Origin: Aegilops tauschii subsp. strangulata
Lineage: Eukaryota; Streptophyta; Magnoliopsida; Poales; Poaceae
DNA: 64,000 nt
Reading direction: 5' to 3'
NCBI RefSeq assembly: GCF_002575655.3
Contig: NC_053039.3
Span: forward strand, 241,840,622-241,904,621
Shown: one piece after another, positions 45,811 to 56,589 of the stretch
Layout of the letters: every line of letters begins with the position of its first letter
Numbering within the stretch: position 1 is the first letter of the stretch
The notes under the pieces: generated by a model
The model's input: the letters and a program-made list of their open reading frames with translations, nothing else
Database searches by the model: none
Told to the model about the DNA's origin: nothing
Made by a program: the position numbers and the translations under genes

Positions 45811-46418
45811 ATGGCGCCACCGGTCTACCCATGCGCCGACGAGGAGTCACCGCCCCCTGAGGACGCTCACTCGATTAGCAGCGACGAGGACCCCTACGCG
45901 CCGCCTGACGAGGTTGCGCCGGACCCCCCAACTTTGGATTGGTTTTGGGACAGTACAATCTTTGTCTGTGGAAGTCGCTGCCGCCGGCTAAGAAAGCCAG
46001 GCAAGTGGCGTTCAAGAAGGAGATGGCGGAGGAGGAAGCCAGGTACCAAGCGGCCTGTGAAGCCTGTGATGCCGCTTGGAAAAAGGAGGCGGCGGAGCTT
46101 TGGGGGCGGGCGCGTCGTCGTGCCGAGGAGGTGTACGAAGACGGGTACTTCGCGAGGAAGGTCATAGGCGATGGGCGCCTCGTCGCTGCGTGGAGGTGGG
46201 CCGATAAGCTCCAGCGTGCCATCGACGAGGAGCTCCGGTGGGCGCCCAACAAAATGGCAAGATCGGCCGCGCTCGTCTGCCAGCAAGAGGCAGATCAGTA
46301 CGTCAAGCGCTGTGAGGCGGAGGAGTCAGAGTACTGCCTCCGCACTGGGAAGACGCCGCGCACCAGGGAGCTGCTGGCGAGGGGCTGCCGGAATACTGGC
46401 CTCGGGCGGGATTATTAG
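45811..46418 (+). pseudogene. CACTA-2 gene C: small charged protein, one frameshift
   Basis: Starts MAPPVYPCADEESPPPEDAH with an acidic Pro-rich N-terminus to about residue 40. At a run of six C (45925-45930) the frame shifts by one, after which coding continues LGQYNLCLWKSLPPAKKARQ and a helical Glu/Ala/Arg-rich stretch (EEARYQAACEACDAAWKKEA) to RGCRNTGLGRDY and a stop at 46418. Together about 200 residues. A homopolymer slip or assembly error would explain the shift. No known domain was recognised. It is transcribed away from the tandem array. Confidence 0.5.
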
Positions 46419-46492
46419 TTTTAGTATTGTTCGTTTTCAATTTTATGCATTGTACCTAGTAGTTAAGTATCATCACGTACATGTGATGATAT

Positions 46493-46570
46493 TATATATA
46501 TATATTTATATATATATATATATATATTCTGTGATGAACTAATGAACAATTAATATATATATATATTATG
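46493..46570. repeat. AT-rich microsatellite
   Basis: Two runs of (AT)n separated by a short unique sequence, in the gap between the converging genes C and D. Confidence 0.9.
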
Positions 46571-46962
46571 AATTCCATTTTCTATCTATTTTTGTATACT
46601 AATTTGAATCTAGCTGTTATCATCCACATATACAGAATGGAAAGCGTATATACACACATTGAAACGGAACAGATAAGAATGGGAAACAGAGTACACACAT
46701 TGAAACAGAGCAATACTATGATTGCTATGAATACATAGCTATCCACGTCGAAACGACTTTTCAAAATAAAACGCGTCCATGATACCATGACCAGCAGCCC
46801 TTGCCTACGGTAGCTCTTGGCTCTGCCTGAACTTTTGCAGGCGTTCGTCCAAGCGGTCGACACGCTCGCGGAACATCTGGAGCGCGATCTCGGGCTCCAA
46901 GTTGGCTATTTCATTGGAGATCACCAGCTCGAGGATGCGACGGCCCTGTTCCTCTACTGCGC

Positions 46963-48159
46963 TGTCGGAGTAAATGGCCACGGGTAGCCTAACCGACTCC
47001 CCTTGGCTCTTTGAAAAATTATCAGGCCAACCGAGCCTTCAAGCATCCAGAGCATGGGGCGCCTTCCTCTGGCCGGCTATCCCCAAGGCCGACTACCAGA
47101 AGGCGACCCGGCCTCAAAAACCTTCTTGAAGAAAGCTACGAGATGGCTGACTCCAGGAAGCCGGCTCCAAGAGGACCGACTCCCAGAAGCCGGCCATGAA
47201 GAAGGCCGACTCCCAAAAGCCGGCCAAGACCGCACCCACCAGGGCTGCCCCCACATAACGGTGATAAGACGGGGCATGGCCGCAGTACAGCCTACCACCC
47301 CCGAATCCCAGGACATGCGTGGCCACAGGGCGCCGTACGGGTCAGCCATCCCCCGTCCGGCGCGGCACTGTAGCCATGTTGACCTCGACGTCACCCACGA
47401 CAGGCGCCAGTACGGCCTGCGAGCGGCGGGCCCCTTCAGCCAGAGAGACGCTCGAAGGCGGCCCGGCCTCCCCTAGTCGGCTTGGGGCGTAGCGAGCTCC
47501 CAATAGCCGGCTACCTCTCTCCCTCGAAACATGTGCATCATTAAGGAGACAAGACGAGGTGAGGCTACAGTGAGAGCCCGCTAGGCGGCGGCACTGTAGC
47601 CACGCTTACCTCGACAAAGCCCTCGTCGTCAGGGGTGAGGCAACAGTAACCAGCCGCCGACAAGGCCCCCAGGCGGTGGGGCCGGCCTGTCGGCCAAGAG
47701 GCCGGCAACCGGCAGGACCCACCAGTCGGCGGGCCCCAACGGCCGGCGGAGAAGCCGGCGAGCGCAGACACTGACGGCTGGGACCCGCACCCAGCCGGAT
47801 TACCATTGTACCCCTGGGGGTAGGCCTATATAAATCCCCAGGGACAACCATGCAAAAGGTTGATCTAATAGAGTTTTACACACCACATACAGAGAAAAGG
47901 AGAGCTAGCCTTGCCCTTCTTCTTCCCCTAGCCAAATAGCTCAAGGAGCACTTGTAGCTACTTGTGTTGATCTAGTGATCATGCGGAGACCCTGCAGAGC
48001 AGGACTAGGGGTGTTATCTCCACGGAGAGCCCCGAACCTGGGTAAGATTCGCCGGCGTGCATGCCTTCGCCTTATCCCGTTTCCAGGCACCGGCGATGTC
48101 TTACTGGCTCCCACAATGATAAGCCACCCGTTGGCATATGTGTCACCTACCACCCAACA
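46963..48159 (+). repeat. 5' LTR of RLG-3
   Basis: TGTCGGAGTAAATGGCC to ACCTACCACCCAACA. TATA box 'ctatataaatcc' at 47827-47838. The LTR is very GC-rich (47000-47820), with many CCGGC repeats. Confidence 0.9.
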
Positions 48160-48161
48160 TT

Positions 48162-48179
48162 TGGCGCCCACCGTGGGGC
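48162..48179 (+). other. Primer binding site of RLG-3
   Basis: TGGCGCCCACCGTGGGGC directly after the 5' LTR, the usual position for tRNA priming. Confidence 0.85.
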
Positions 48180-48260
48180 CAGGTGCACCGTCGTCCGGAG
48201 ACCTGTTCTGGACGGGAACCCTTTTCCTCCCCCGCGAGTGTAGCCAGCCCGCTACGCCCG

Positions 48261-51050
48261 ATGGCTCTTGCCCTGACGCGCTGCAAGGCGTCGACGACGC
48301 CTGTGCGGCGAGCTGCCTCGCCGACCTTCTTGGCGAGACTCGCATCTCCGACGAGCCCGCATCCGACGCGGGCACAGACTACCCCGAGAGCCGCCTCGTC
48401 AACCTCCTCGACCAACTTCACGTCTCCAGCGAGCTTGCTGTGGACTTGGAGTCGGTCGGCTCCACCGACCCGATGCTTGTCGACTCCGACACTGCATCGC
48501 TTGACGCCTTCCCCATCGACGACCCTCTCCCTCGAGCCGATAGTGGCAGCAGCGCTGTCACTGAGGTGCTGGTCATCAGCCACGGCGCCGTCTCGGGCGA
48601 GAACGCCCACGACGCCCTACAAGCAGCGCTGCACGACTTGTCCGTCCCCATCCCGGCCAACGCCAACACTGAGACTCTGGAGGCACGCCGCCTCGCCCTC
48701 ATCGCGGAGGGCCAGAAGATAGCATCCATGAGACGCCTCACTGAGGCTCACCAGCGCTAAGTCGACCGCGCCGCCTTTGGTATGCCGCCTCCTGGCGGGC
48801 CGAGGCGAGCCGACCTCGTCAAGAAGCGCGGCGCGGCCATCGCCAGCATGCTGGGAGCAGACCGCCCAGTCTATGCCACGCCACTCGAGAACCTGCGTGT
48901 CGCTCAGGCGACCGTAGACGAGCTGAACGGGCTGGGGGCTGAGGAGCTCCCCTACATGACTAGATGCATCCAGCAGCTGATCGACGCGGCCACAGAACGG
49001 CATGAAGCCGGCGCCCGCGCTGAGAGTCCTCCCCCGCGCCGAGAACACGCCGCGACATCCCGGACGCCGACTGCAAGCGGCACCCGTGCAAGAAAAGACA
49101 AGGAGCCGGCTGCTAGCCACAGCCGGACTCGGGTCACCATTGAGCGCGACGCAGAAGGCCGCCCCCAGGCGCTGGAATGACAAGGCAATCCGCCTCCCCC
49201 CGCCTCGTGGGGAGATATATCCCAACCTGCCGCCTATCACGCATCCGACTCTTGGTGGCTGACTAGGCCACCGCGAAGGAGTCGGCGAGAATGATGCTCG
49301 CCACCGGATTGATCGCCTAGCGCGATCCCTGGCGCTAGAAGAAGAAGATGATGTCGGCCCGCCTTGCTTTGGCCCCTGCATCCGCGACGAGCCCTTCCCC
49401 AAAGGGTTCTCACTCCCCAGAGACACGCCAAAATACAACGGCTCCGTGAAGCCGGAAGATTGGTTGATCGACTACTCTACCGCAGTCAGCATAGCAAACG
49501 GCAACAGGCGCGTTGCCGTGAAGTACGTCCTTCTCATGCTTCAAGGCATGACACGCACCTGGCTGAACAGCCTCAAGCCCTACAACATCAACAGCTGGCT
49601 AGACTTCACGGAAGTCTTTGTCCGCAACTTCACCAGCACATACAAGCGGCCTCCCAAGCCCCGCCAGCTCTCCTTATGCGTCCAAGGGCCCAGCGAATCG
49701 ACTCGCGACTACCTCACGCGTTGGGCCGAGCTCTGCAACTCCTGCGAGGGGGTGCACGAGGTTCAAGCCATAGAGTACTTCACCGCCGGGTGCCGAGAGG
49801 GCACCCTCCTCAAGCACCGACTCCTCTGCGACGAGCCGACCACCCTCGACGAGCTGCTAATCATAGCAGACAAGTACGCCATGGTCGACTCCTTGATGAA
49901 GACCGAGCTCCGAGTGGATGCCTCTGGAAAGGTGCTCACTCCGGCTCCCAAGACGCCGGCTGGTGACTCCAACCGACGCCCCTACCAGAACGACCACAAG
50001 CGCAAGGCCCCTATGCCGCCTTCCACCAGTCGGCAAGTAGCCACCGTCGAAGACGAACAGCCCGAAGAGCGGCCCGCTCCCAAGAAGAAGGGCGGCAGGC
50101 CGGCTTGGCAACCGGCCTTCTCCTACGAGCAAACTCTCGATGCCCCCTGCAAGTTCCACGGCGGCGCGAAGCCGTCCAACCACATGACCCGGAAGTGCCA
50201 TTGGCTCACACGGATCTCCAAGGGCGAGGGGCTGGTGCCGCCTCCGCCTCCTGGCCCGCCGCCTCCATCCCCCCAGCAGCCGGCTGTTCGACCAGCAGTC
50301 GGAGCCATTCAGGATGAGTTCCCAGATGAGCACGCCGCCTACGTCGTCTTCACGAGCCAGATTGAAGACAAGCGCAGTCGGCGCCGACAGCACCAAGAAG
50401 TCAACGCGGTCGCCTCCAGCAACCCCGAGTTCATGCATTGGTCTGAAAGGCCTATCAACTGGAGCCGGGCTGATCACCCAGAGGTGATGTCGTCTCCCGG
50501 CTCCTACGCATTGGTGTTGGACGCCACCCTCGCGACGGAAAGGCGAGCTGCCCGTTTCTCCCGCGTGTTGATTGATGGTGGAAGCAGCATCAACATACTG
50601 TACCGAGACACCATGGAGAAGTTGAACCTCAAGGCGAAGCAGCTCATGCCAAGCCGGACTGTGTTCCATGGCATTGTACCCGGCCTGTCCTGTTCCCCAA
50701 TCGGCAAGATCAAGATGGACGTTCTCTTCGGAGACAAGGATCACTTTCACCGAGAAGCGATCTGGTTTGAGGTAGTGGATCTAGAAAGCCCTTACCATGC
50801 CTTGCTTGGCCGACCTGCCCTGGCCAAGTTCATGGCTGTGCCCCACTACGCCTGCCTCAAGATGAAGATGCCGAGTTCAAAGGGGACCATCACCATAGCC
50901 GGAGACTACAAGAAGTCCATCGAGTGCGCTGCGGCCAGCAGCCGACTGGCCGAGTCCGTCGTGATTGCTGAAGAGAAGAAGATGCTGGACCGAGTCGTGG
51001 CCATGGCCGGCAAGCAGCCGGCCCTGTCCCCCAGCCCAAGGAGTATGATG
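48261..51050 (+). pseudogene. RLG-3 gag and protease region
   Basis: A coding region in several pieces. From 48261 an ATG opens one frame (MALALTRCK), but the family-like sequence (ADLLGETRISDEPASDAG) is in the frame that runs to a TAA at 48758. The same frame continues to 49180. After a frameshift, the gag domain proper starts around 49446 (MKPEDWLIDYSTAVSIANGN, LLMLQGMTRTWLNSL, FVRNFTSTYKRPPKPRQLSL). A basic Pro-rich linker with a degenerate Cys-His region follows, then an aspartic protease with LIDGGSSINILYRDTMEKL (about 50560) and YHALLGRPALAKFMAVPH. The protease motif is D-G-G rather than D-T-G. At about 51050 the frame is lost and several stops precede RT. Confidence 0.75.
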
Positions 51051-51059
51051 CTTAGGGCT

Positions 51060-52700
51060 CCTTCCAGCCGGCCAATGAGACAAAGAAGATACCTCTGGAC
51101 CCGGAGAACCCGGAGAGGTTTGCTGTCATTGGAGCAAACCTGGATAGTAAATAGGAAGGCGAGCTCGTCGACTTCCTCCGTGAGAATCGGGACATCTTTG
51201 CATGGTCCCCAAAGGACATGCTGGGTGTTCCGAAGGATTTCACCGAGCACAAGCTACACGTCCGAGCGGACGCGAAACCAGTCAAGCAACCTCTCCGCCG
51301 ACTATCGGAGGAGAAGAGAAGGATCGTGGGAGAAGAGATAGCCCGGCTCCTAGCCGCCGGCTTCATTATGGAGGTGCTTTTTCCAGAGTGGCTTGCCAAC
51401 CCGGTCTTGGTGTTGAAGAAGAACAATAAATGGCGTATGTGTATAGATTGCACCAGCCTCAACAAAGCCTGCCCCAAAGATCCGTTTGCCCTACCACGGA
51501 TCGATCAAGTGATAGACTCCACAGCCGGATGCGAGCTGTTGAGTTTCTTGGATGCTTACTCAGGATACCACCAGATGAAGTTGGACCCAGCCGACCGCCT
51601 GAAGACCGCCCTCATCACACCATTCGGAGCTTTCTGCTACCTGACTATGACATTCGGCTTGAGGAATGCCGGTGCCACTTTTCAGCGTTGCATGCAGAAA
51701 TGCCTCCTCAAGCAACTCGGCAGAAATGCCCATGTCTATGTAGACGATATTGTGGTGAAGACGGAGAAGCGCGACACCCTGCTGGAAGACCTCAGAGAAA
51801 CATTTGCCAACTTGTGCCGATTCCAGATCAAGCTCAACCCTGAGAAATGCGTGTTCGGAGTACCAGCCGGCCAGCTTCTAGGCTTTTTGGTCTCCGAATG
51901 CGGCATTGAGTGCAACCCAGTGAAGATCAAGGCCATAGAGAGGATGGATATTCCTACCAAGTTGCGAGACGTTCAGAAGTTTACCGGGTGCCTAGCCTTC
52001 CTAAACCGCTTTATCAGCCGGCTAGGGGAGAAGGCTCTCCCCCTGTACCGACTCATGAAGAAGTCCACCCACTTCGAGTGGAACGATCAAGCAGATCAAG
52101 CTTTCCACGAGTTGAAGAAGATGCTGACCACTCCACCTGTCCTGGCAGCGCCGACTGAGAAAGAGCCCATGCTCCTTTACATTGCTGCGACTAGCCGAGT
52201 GGTCAGTACAGTCATCGTGGTCCAGCGCCCAGAAGAAGGCCGAGCTCAGTTAGTCCAGAGGCCGGTATATTATTTAAGCGAAGTACTGTCCACCTCAAAG
52301 CAAAACTACCCGCATTACCAGAAGATGTGCTATGGAGTGTACTTCACCGCCAAGAAGCTGAAGCCCTACTTTCAAGAGCATCCCATCACGGTCATATGCA
52401 CTGCCCCGCTTGCCGAGATCATAGGCAGCCGGGATGCATCCGGCCGGGTGGCTAAGTGGGCCATTGCGCTGGCTCCTTACACGATCTTCTACCAGCCCCG
52501 CACCGCCATCAAGTCCCAAGCATTGGCTGACTTCCTTGTCGACTGGGCCGAGACCCAGTACCTACCGCCGGCTCCCGACTCCACTCATTGGCGGATGCAC
52601 TTCGATGGATCCAAGATGCGCACTGGCTTGGGAGCCGGCATCGTCCTCACCTCTCCCAAGGGCGACAAGCTCAGATACACATTGCAAATCCATTTTGCCT
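51060..52700 (+). pseudogene. RLG-3 reverse transcriptase and truncated RNase H
   Basis: The frame has stops at about 51055 and 51150 and is then open from 51218. RT features in order: LHVRADAKPVKQPLRRL, ANPVLVLKKNNKWRMCIDCT, DPFALPRIDQVIDSTAGC, FLDAYSGYHQMKLDPADRLK, TFGLRNAGATFQRCMQKCL and the catalytic YVDDIVVKT (51737-51763). The connection domain follows with KLNPEKCVFGV and RFISRLGEKALPLYRL. RNase H begins with MHFDGSKMRTGLGAGIVL and stops being recognisable after LQIHF near 52700. The second and later RNase H acidic residues and the integrase core are absent. RT itself looks undamaged over its conserved blocks. Confidence 0.85.
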
Positions 52701-54308
52701 TCGCGGCCGCCTCATCCCGTCTGGTCGCCGCCGCCCCGCCCTTGGGCTTCTTCGGCCGACTGCCGAACAAGCCCGACGCGGCCCAGCGCTTCTGCACGCC
52801 GCCCCGAGCAGGCGGCGCGGCGGAGGAACCCGCGGCACGGTCGGACGCCGGCTGGCGGCGTGGGACGATTTCTGCCTTGTCGTCATCCGGCCAGTCGTCG
52901 AAGCTGGCTCCAAGCCTGGAGCCGCCTGCTTCGCCGCCTCCCGCCTCGGTGTTATTGTCCATGGCGGCCGCCCCCAAGTCGGGGTCCTCCAAGTCATGCT
53001 CCGCCCGGTCGGGGAGAAATCGGTGATCCGCCCCCGCTGTCCCGGTCGCAGGTCGAAGGAGAGGGCTCTGCCAAGACGTGCCGACTGGTCAGAGTCGGCC
53101 AAGAAAAACTTGGTGACAAAACTAAAAGAAGAAAAGATAAAGAAAGCATACCGTAGGCGGGGGATGAGCACGGGAGTACGGCTCCTTGCCAAACTTCCAC
53201 TCTGCGGAGAGCTTGCAGTTCGCGAGATAATTCACCATATGAGCCACCTCGTCATGAGGCATCTCCTTGGTGCACATCCGACTCGGATCGAGTTGGCCGC
53301 TCATCTGACTGATCAGATGAGGGCGACTTTGAAGCGGGAGCACCCGGCGCATGACGAAGGCGGCCAGCAGGTCAGACCCAGTCAGGCCCTCCGACTGGAT
53401 CATTACCCGGAGTCGGGCGACGGCGGCGGCTCGAGCCGGCGATAGCGTCATGGCCCGATAGGACCACTGGGTCCGCCTCCCAGCCGGCCGGCCGGCTACG
53501 TAAGCCGGCAAGTTGACGTAGTCGCCTTGCGGGGCGAAGTTCTTCACGTAGAAGTACGATTTCTGCCAGCGCTTCACCGAATGGATCAGCGTGATGACAG
53601 GGAAGGGGTTGTCGGCTGCCGGCCTCCGCATCGCGATGAAGGCGCCGCTCTGAGCCGGCACGCCCTGCATACGGGTGCCGAGCTTGGTTTGGAAGAATTC
53701 CCCCAGAGCTCGAGGGTGGGAAGAACGCCGAGAAAGCCCTCGCACAGAGTGACGAAGGCGGACACCAGCACCACCATGTTTGGAGTGAGGTGGTGCGGCT
53801 AGAGCTGATAAAACTTGAGGAAGGAGCGGAAGAAGGCGCTCGCGGGCAGACCGAGGCCGCGCAGGAAGTGCGAGCGAAAGATTACCTGCTCGCTTTCCTC
53901 CGGTGCCGGCGTGATCTCCTTCTCCGGCGCGAGACGGACCTGCACCTGGTCCTTGCCAGGCAACCGCCGCGTCTTGCGGAGGAAGTCGATGTGGTCCATA
54001 TGGACGTTGGAGCCGTCCCCGTCTCCGCCGTACTGCATGATGGCGAGAAGCTGGCGAGAAAGGGTGCGGCGGCGGAGAAAGCACGGCCCCGCGGTGGCGA
54101 AGCTGCGGGGTGGTGCAAAGATTGGTGGGACGGGGCGGGGGCAAGATGCTGCTGCGATGGAAAGAAGGAGGAAGAAGATGGCGGAGAGAGGATAAGCGTG
54201 CGAGCGTCTGCCGCTCCCCCTCCTCCCCCTACTTATAGCCTCGTGCGGTGAAGCCGAGGAGGCGAGGCGTGGGGGGGAACGTGGGATTAACTGCGCCCAC
54301 TCCCCCAC
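52700..54308 (-). pseudogene. Antisense ORF of RLG-3 (Transposase_28-like), broken
   Basis: Minus-strand coding opposite to gag-pol. Starting near ATG 54038 (MQYGGDGDGSNVHMDHIDFL) it runs through FRSHFLRGLGLPASAFFRSF and LKFYQL to an in-frame TAG at 53799. It resumes with MVVLVSAFVTLCEGFLGVLP and LELWG, then after a one-base shift GEFFQTKLGTRMQGVP, NPFPVITLIHSVKRWQKSYF and MTLSPARAAAVARLRVM. The blocks LGLPASAFFRSFLKFY, FVTLCEGFLG and W-x-x-x-FF-Y-V match the 'putative gypsy type transposon' (Transposase_28/PMD-like) domain of grasses. A GT at 53150-53151 could end this exon; an acidic C-terminal part (EDPDLGAAAMDNNTE) may follow at 52992-52710. The role is unknown. It now has one stop and one frameshift. 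Confidence 0.65.
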
Positions 54309-54682
54309 GTCCCGTGATTATTGCGCCCTAACGACGTGCAGAAACTACCACCGGAAGGCGTGCGGCCCGCTTTGGGTCACAGACCGCGCCTGGGCCTAGG
54401 CGTAGGAATGATGGGCCCCCGGCCTGCGGCGACGTCCCGTCGCGCGCGTGGGCTGGCAGGCTTTTTTCAGCCGGAGGGTGCCACGTGGTACGCGGGCGGC
54501 GAGCGGCCGGACCGCAACCCGGCGTGCGCACCAACCGACTCCCGCCTTCAGACTTCAGAAGTTTCGCCAAGACGGCGCACCCAACCGAAGCCGGCTCCCA
54601 GCTGCTGGCTCGTCAAGATAAGAAGCTAACCGAGCTTCTCGATCTCCTCTCAGCCTCAAAGCCCAACCAGCTCGGGGACTAC
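54309..54682 (-). promoter_or_regulatory. Leader region of the antisense ORF and polypurine tract
   Basis: GC-rich sequence without a gene, between the antisense ORF and the 3' LTR. The tract 'ctcggggactac' (54671-54682) just before the LTR is the polypurine tract. The rest may contain an antisense promoter. Confidence 0.4.
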
Positions 54683-55881
54683 TATCAGAGTAAATGGCCA
54701 CGGGTAGCCTAACCAACTCCCCCTGGCTCTTTGAAAAATTATCAGGCCAACCGAGCCTTCAAGCATCCAGAGCATGGGGCCGCCTTCCTCTGGCCAGCTA
54801 TCCCCAAGGCCGACTACCAGAAGGCGACCCGGCCTCAAAAACCTTCCTGAAGAAAGCTACGGTATGGCCGACTCGAGGAAGCCGGCTCCAAGAGGACCGA
54901 CTCCCAGAAGCCGGCCATGAAGAAGGCCGACACCCAGAAGCCGGCCAAGACCGCACCCACCAGGGCTGCACCCACATAACGGTGATAAGACGGGGCGTGG
55001 CCGCAGTACAGCCTACCACCCCCGAATCCCGGGACATGCGTGGCCACAGGGTGCCGTACGGGTCAGCCATCCCCCGTCCGGCGCGACACTGTAGCCATGT
55101 TGACCTCGACGTCACCCACGACAGGCGCCAGTACGGCCCGCGGGCGGCGGGCCCCTTCAGCCAGAGAGACGCTCGAAGGCGGCCCGGCCTCCCCTAGTCG
55201 GCCTGGGGCGTAGCCGGCTCCCAATAGCCGGCTACCTCCCTCCCTCGAAACATGTGCATCATTAAGGAGACAAGATGAGGTGAGGCTACAGTGAGAGCCC
55301 GCTAGGCGGCGGCACTGTAGCCACGCTTACCTCGACAAAGCCCTCGTCGTCAGGGGCGAGGCAACAGTAACCAGCCGCTGACAAGGCCCACAGGCGGTGG
55401 GGCCGGCCTGTCGGCCAAGAGGCTGGCAGCCGACGGGACCCACTAGTCGGCGGGCCCCAACGGCCGGCGGAGAAGCCGGCGAGCGCAGACACTGACGGCT
55501 GGGACCCGCACCCAGCCGGATTACCATTGTACCCCTGGGGGGTAGGCCTATATAAATCCCCCGGGACACCCATGCAAAGGGTTGATATGATAGAGTTTTA
55601 CACACCACATAGAGAGAAAAGGAGAGCTAGCCTTGCCCTTCTTCTTCCCCTAGCCAAACAGCTCAAGGAGCACTTGTAGCTACTTGTGTTGATCTAGTGA
55701 TCATGCGGAGACCCCGCAGAGCAGGACTAGGGGTGTTATCTCCACGGAGAGCCCCGAACCTGGGTAAGATTCGCCGGCGTGCATGTCTTCGCCTTATCCC
55801 GTTTCCAGGCACCGGTGATGTCTTACTGGCTCCCACAATGATAAGCCACCCGTTGGCATATGTCGCACCTACCACCCGACA
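54683..55881 (+). repeat. 3' LTR of RLG-3
   Basis: Begins TATCAGAGTAAATGGCC (first bases mutated from TGTCGG) and ends ACCTACCACCCGACA, followed by the TGCGC duplication. Confidence 0.9.
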
Positions 55882-56589
55882 TGCGCCCAGGTGGACACCT
55901 GAGCCAAGGAGGCGGTCGAGCCTACGGATCAGCGCGTTGGCATCTAGCGGGCCACGGACAAGGTGAACGGCGGCACCCATGCGAACGGCGCGGCGGGCGT
56001 CTGGTGCAAGTATGGCGCGGCTGGCCTGTGGTGCAAGTACGGCGCTAAGGGCCTGTGCCCACTCCTGGCGAGGAATGGGGGTACTGACGCGATGTGTACC
56101 CAGCTGCGACGCCGTGTCGACAGCAGGCAAGCGCCGATGGATCCGCTCTTGCTGTGCGGCGCTCCAACGGTCTCGCCGTGCGGCAAGCCGCAGCCTATCG
56201 GCGCGGACGCGCCTAGCTTGCTCTGCGGCGCTCCATCGATCATGTCGTGCGGTGAGCTTCAGCCTGTCGGTGCTGACATGCCTATCTTGATCCGCGGCGC
56301 TCAAGCGCCATGCGCCAAAGGTCTGCTCAACCCTGGAGATGACGCGCATCACGGCATTGTCCATCGTGTTGCCGGGGAGCGCCTCGGCCTCGACGGGCCG
56401 TGGTGCCTGCTCGTTTTCCTCGCCGACGAGGTTGATGGCAGAGGCGGCGCTTTGGTGGGTTGGCATGCTTGGAAAAGGTGGATGTGCTACAGGCTGCGCT
56501 TGTCGCCTCCGTACATATCGCGCTGCCTATGCGCAATAGAGCAGGGTGGCAGGAAACAGGTGAGGAAATGGCGGGAAACGGTGGCGTGT

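Larger units (their letters stand above)
46963..55881 (+). mobile_element. RLG-3, Tat-like gypsy element lacking integrase, with an antisense ORF
   Basis: LTRs are 46963-48159 and 54683-55881 (about 1.2 kb each, 2-3 percent divergence by eye). The perfect target duplication is TGCGC (46958-46962, 55882-55886). The PBS starts at 48162 and a polypurine tract is at 54671-54682. In order the element contains a damaged gag, protease, RT and the start of RNase H (plus strand); then from about 52700 an antisense coding region with Transposase_28-like sequence. The rest of RNase H and all of integrase are missing. Antisense ORFs 3' of pol are described for the Tat lineage of Ty3/gypsy elements; assignment to it is inference from that trait. 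Confidence 0.88.
46805..56466 (-). pseudogene. CACTA-2 gene D: coiled-coil protein split by RLG-3
   Basis: The 5' part is 55887-56466 (MPTHQSAASAINLVGEENEQ onward) and the 3' part is 46805-46962, ending FRQSQELP and a TAG. If RLG-3 and one TGCGC copy are left out, the two parts read through in one frame (580 + 158 = 738 nt, 245 residues). This confirms both the gene and the insertion borders. The middle has Arg-rich near-repeats (RLKLTARHDRWSAAEQ and RLRLAARRDRWSAAQQ). The C-terminus is a Leu/Glu heptad-like helix (ILELVISNEIANLEPEIALQ). No catalytic motif; the function is unknown. Before interruption the frame appears intact, so the insertion may be the only lesion. Confidence 0.65.

Noticed and set aside
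47054..47476. ORFs within the RLG-3 LTR as genes
   Set aside because: Near-identical ORFs occur in both LTR copies (47054 and 54694) and arise from CCGGC-rich LTR sequence; no coding signature.
53122..54144. Minus-strand 340-codon frame as one intact protein
   Set aside because: Its N-terminal half is in the wrong frame: family-like sequence (FRSHFLRGLGLPASAFF) lies in another frame of the same strand, and only the C-terminal half matches. I treat it as a frameshifted antisense ORF.
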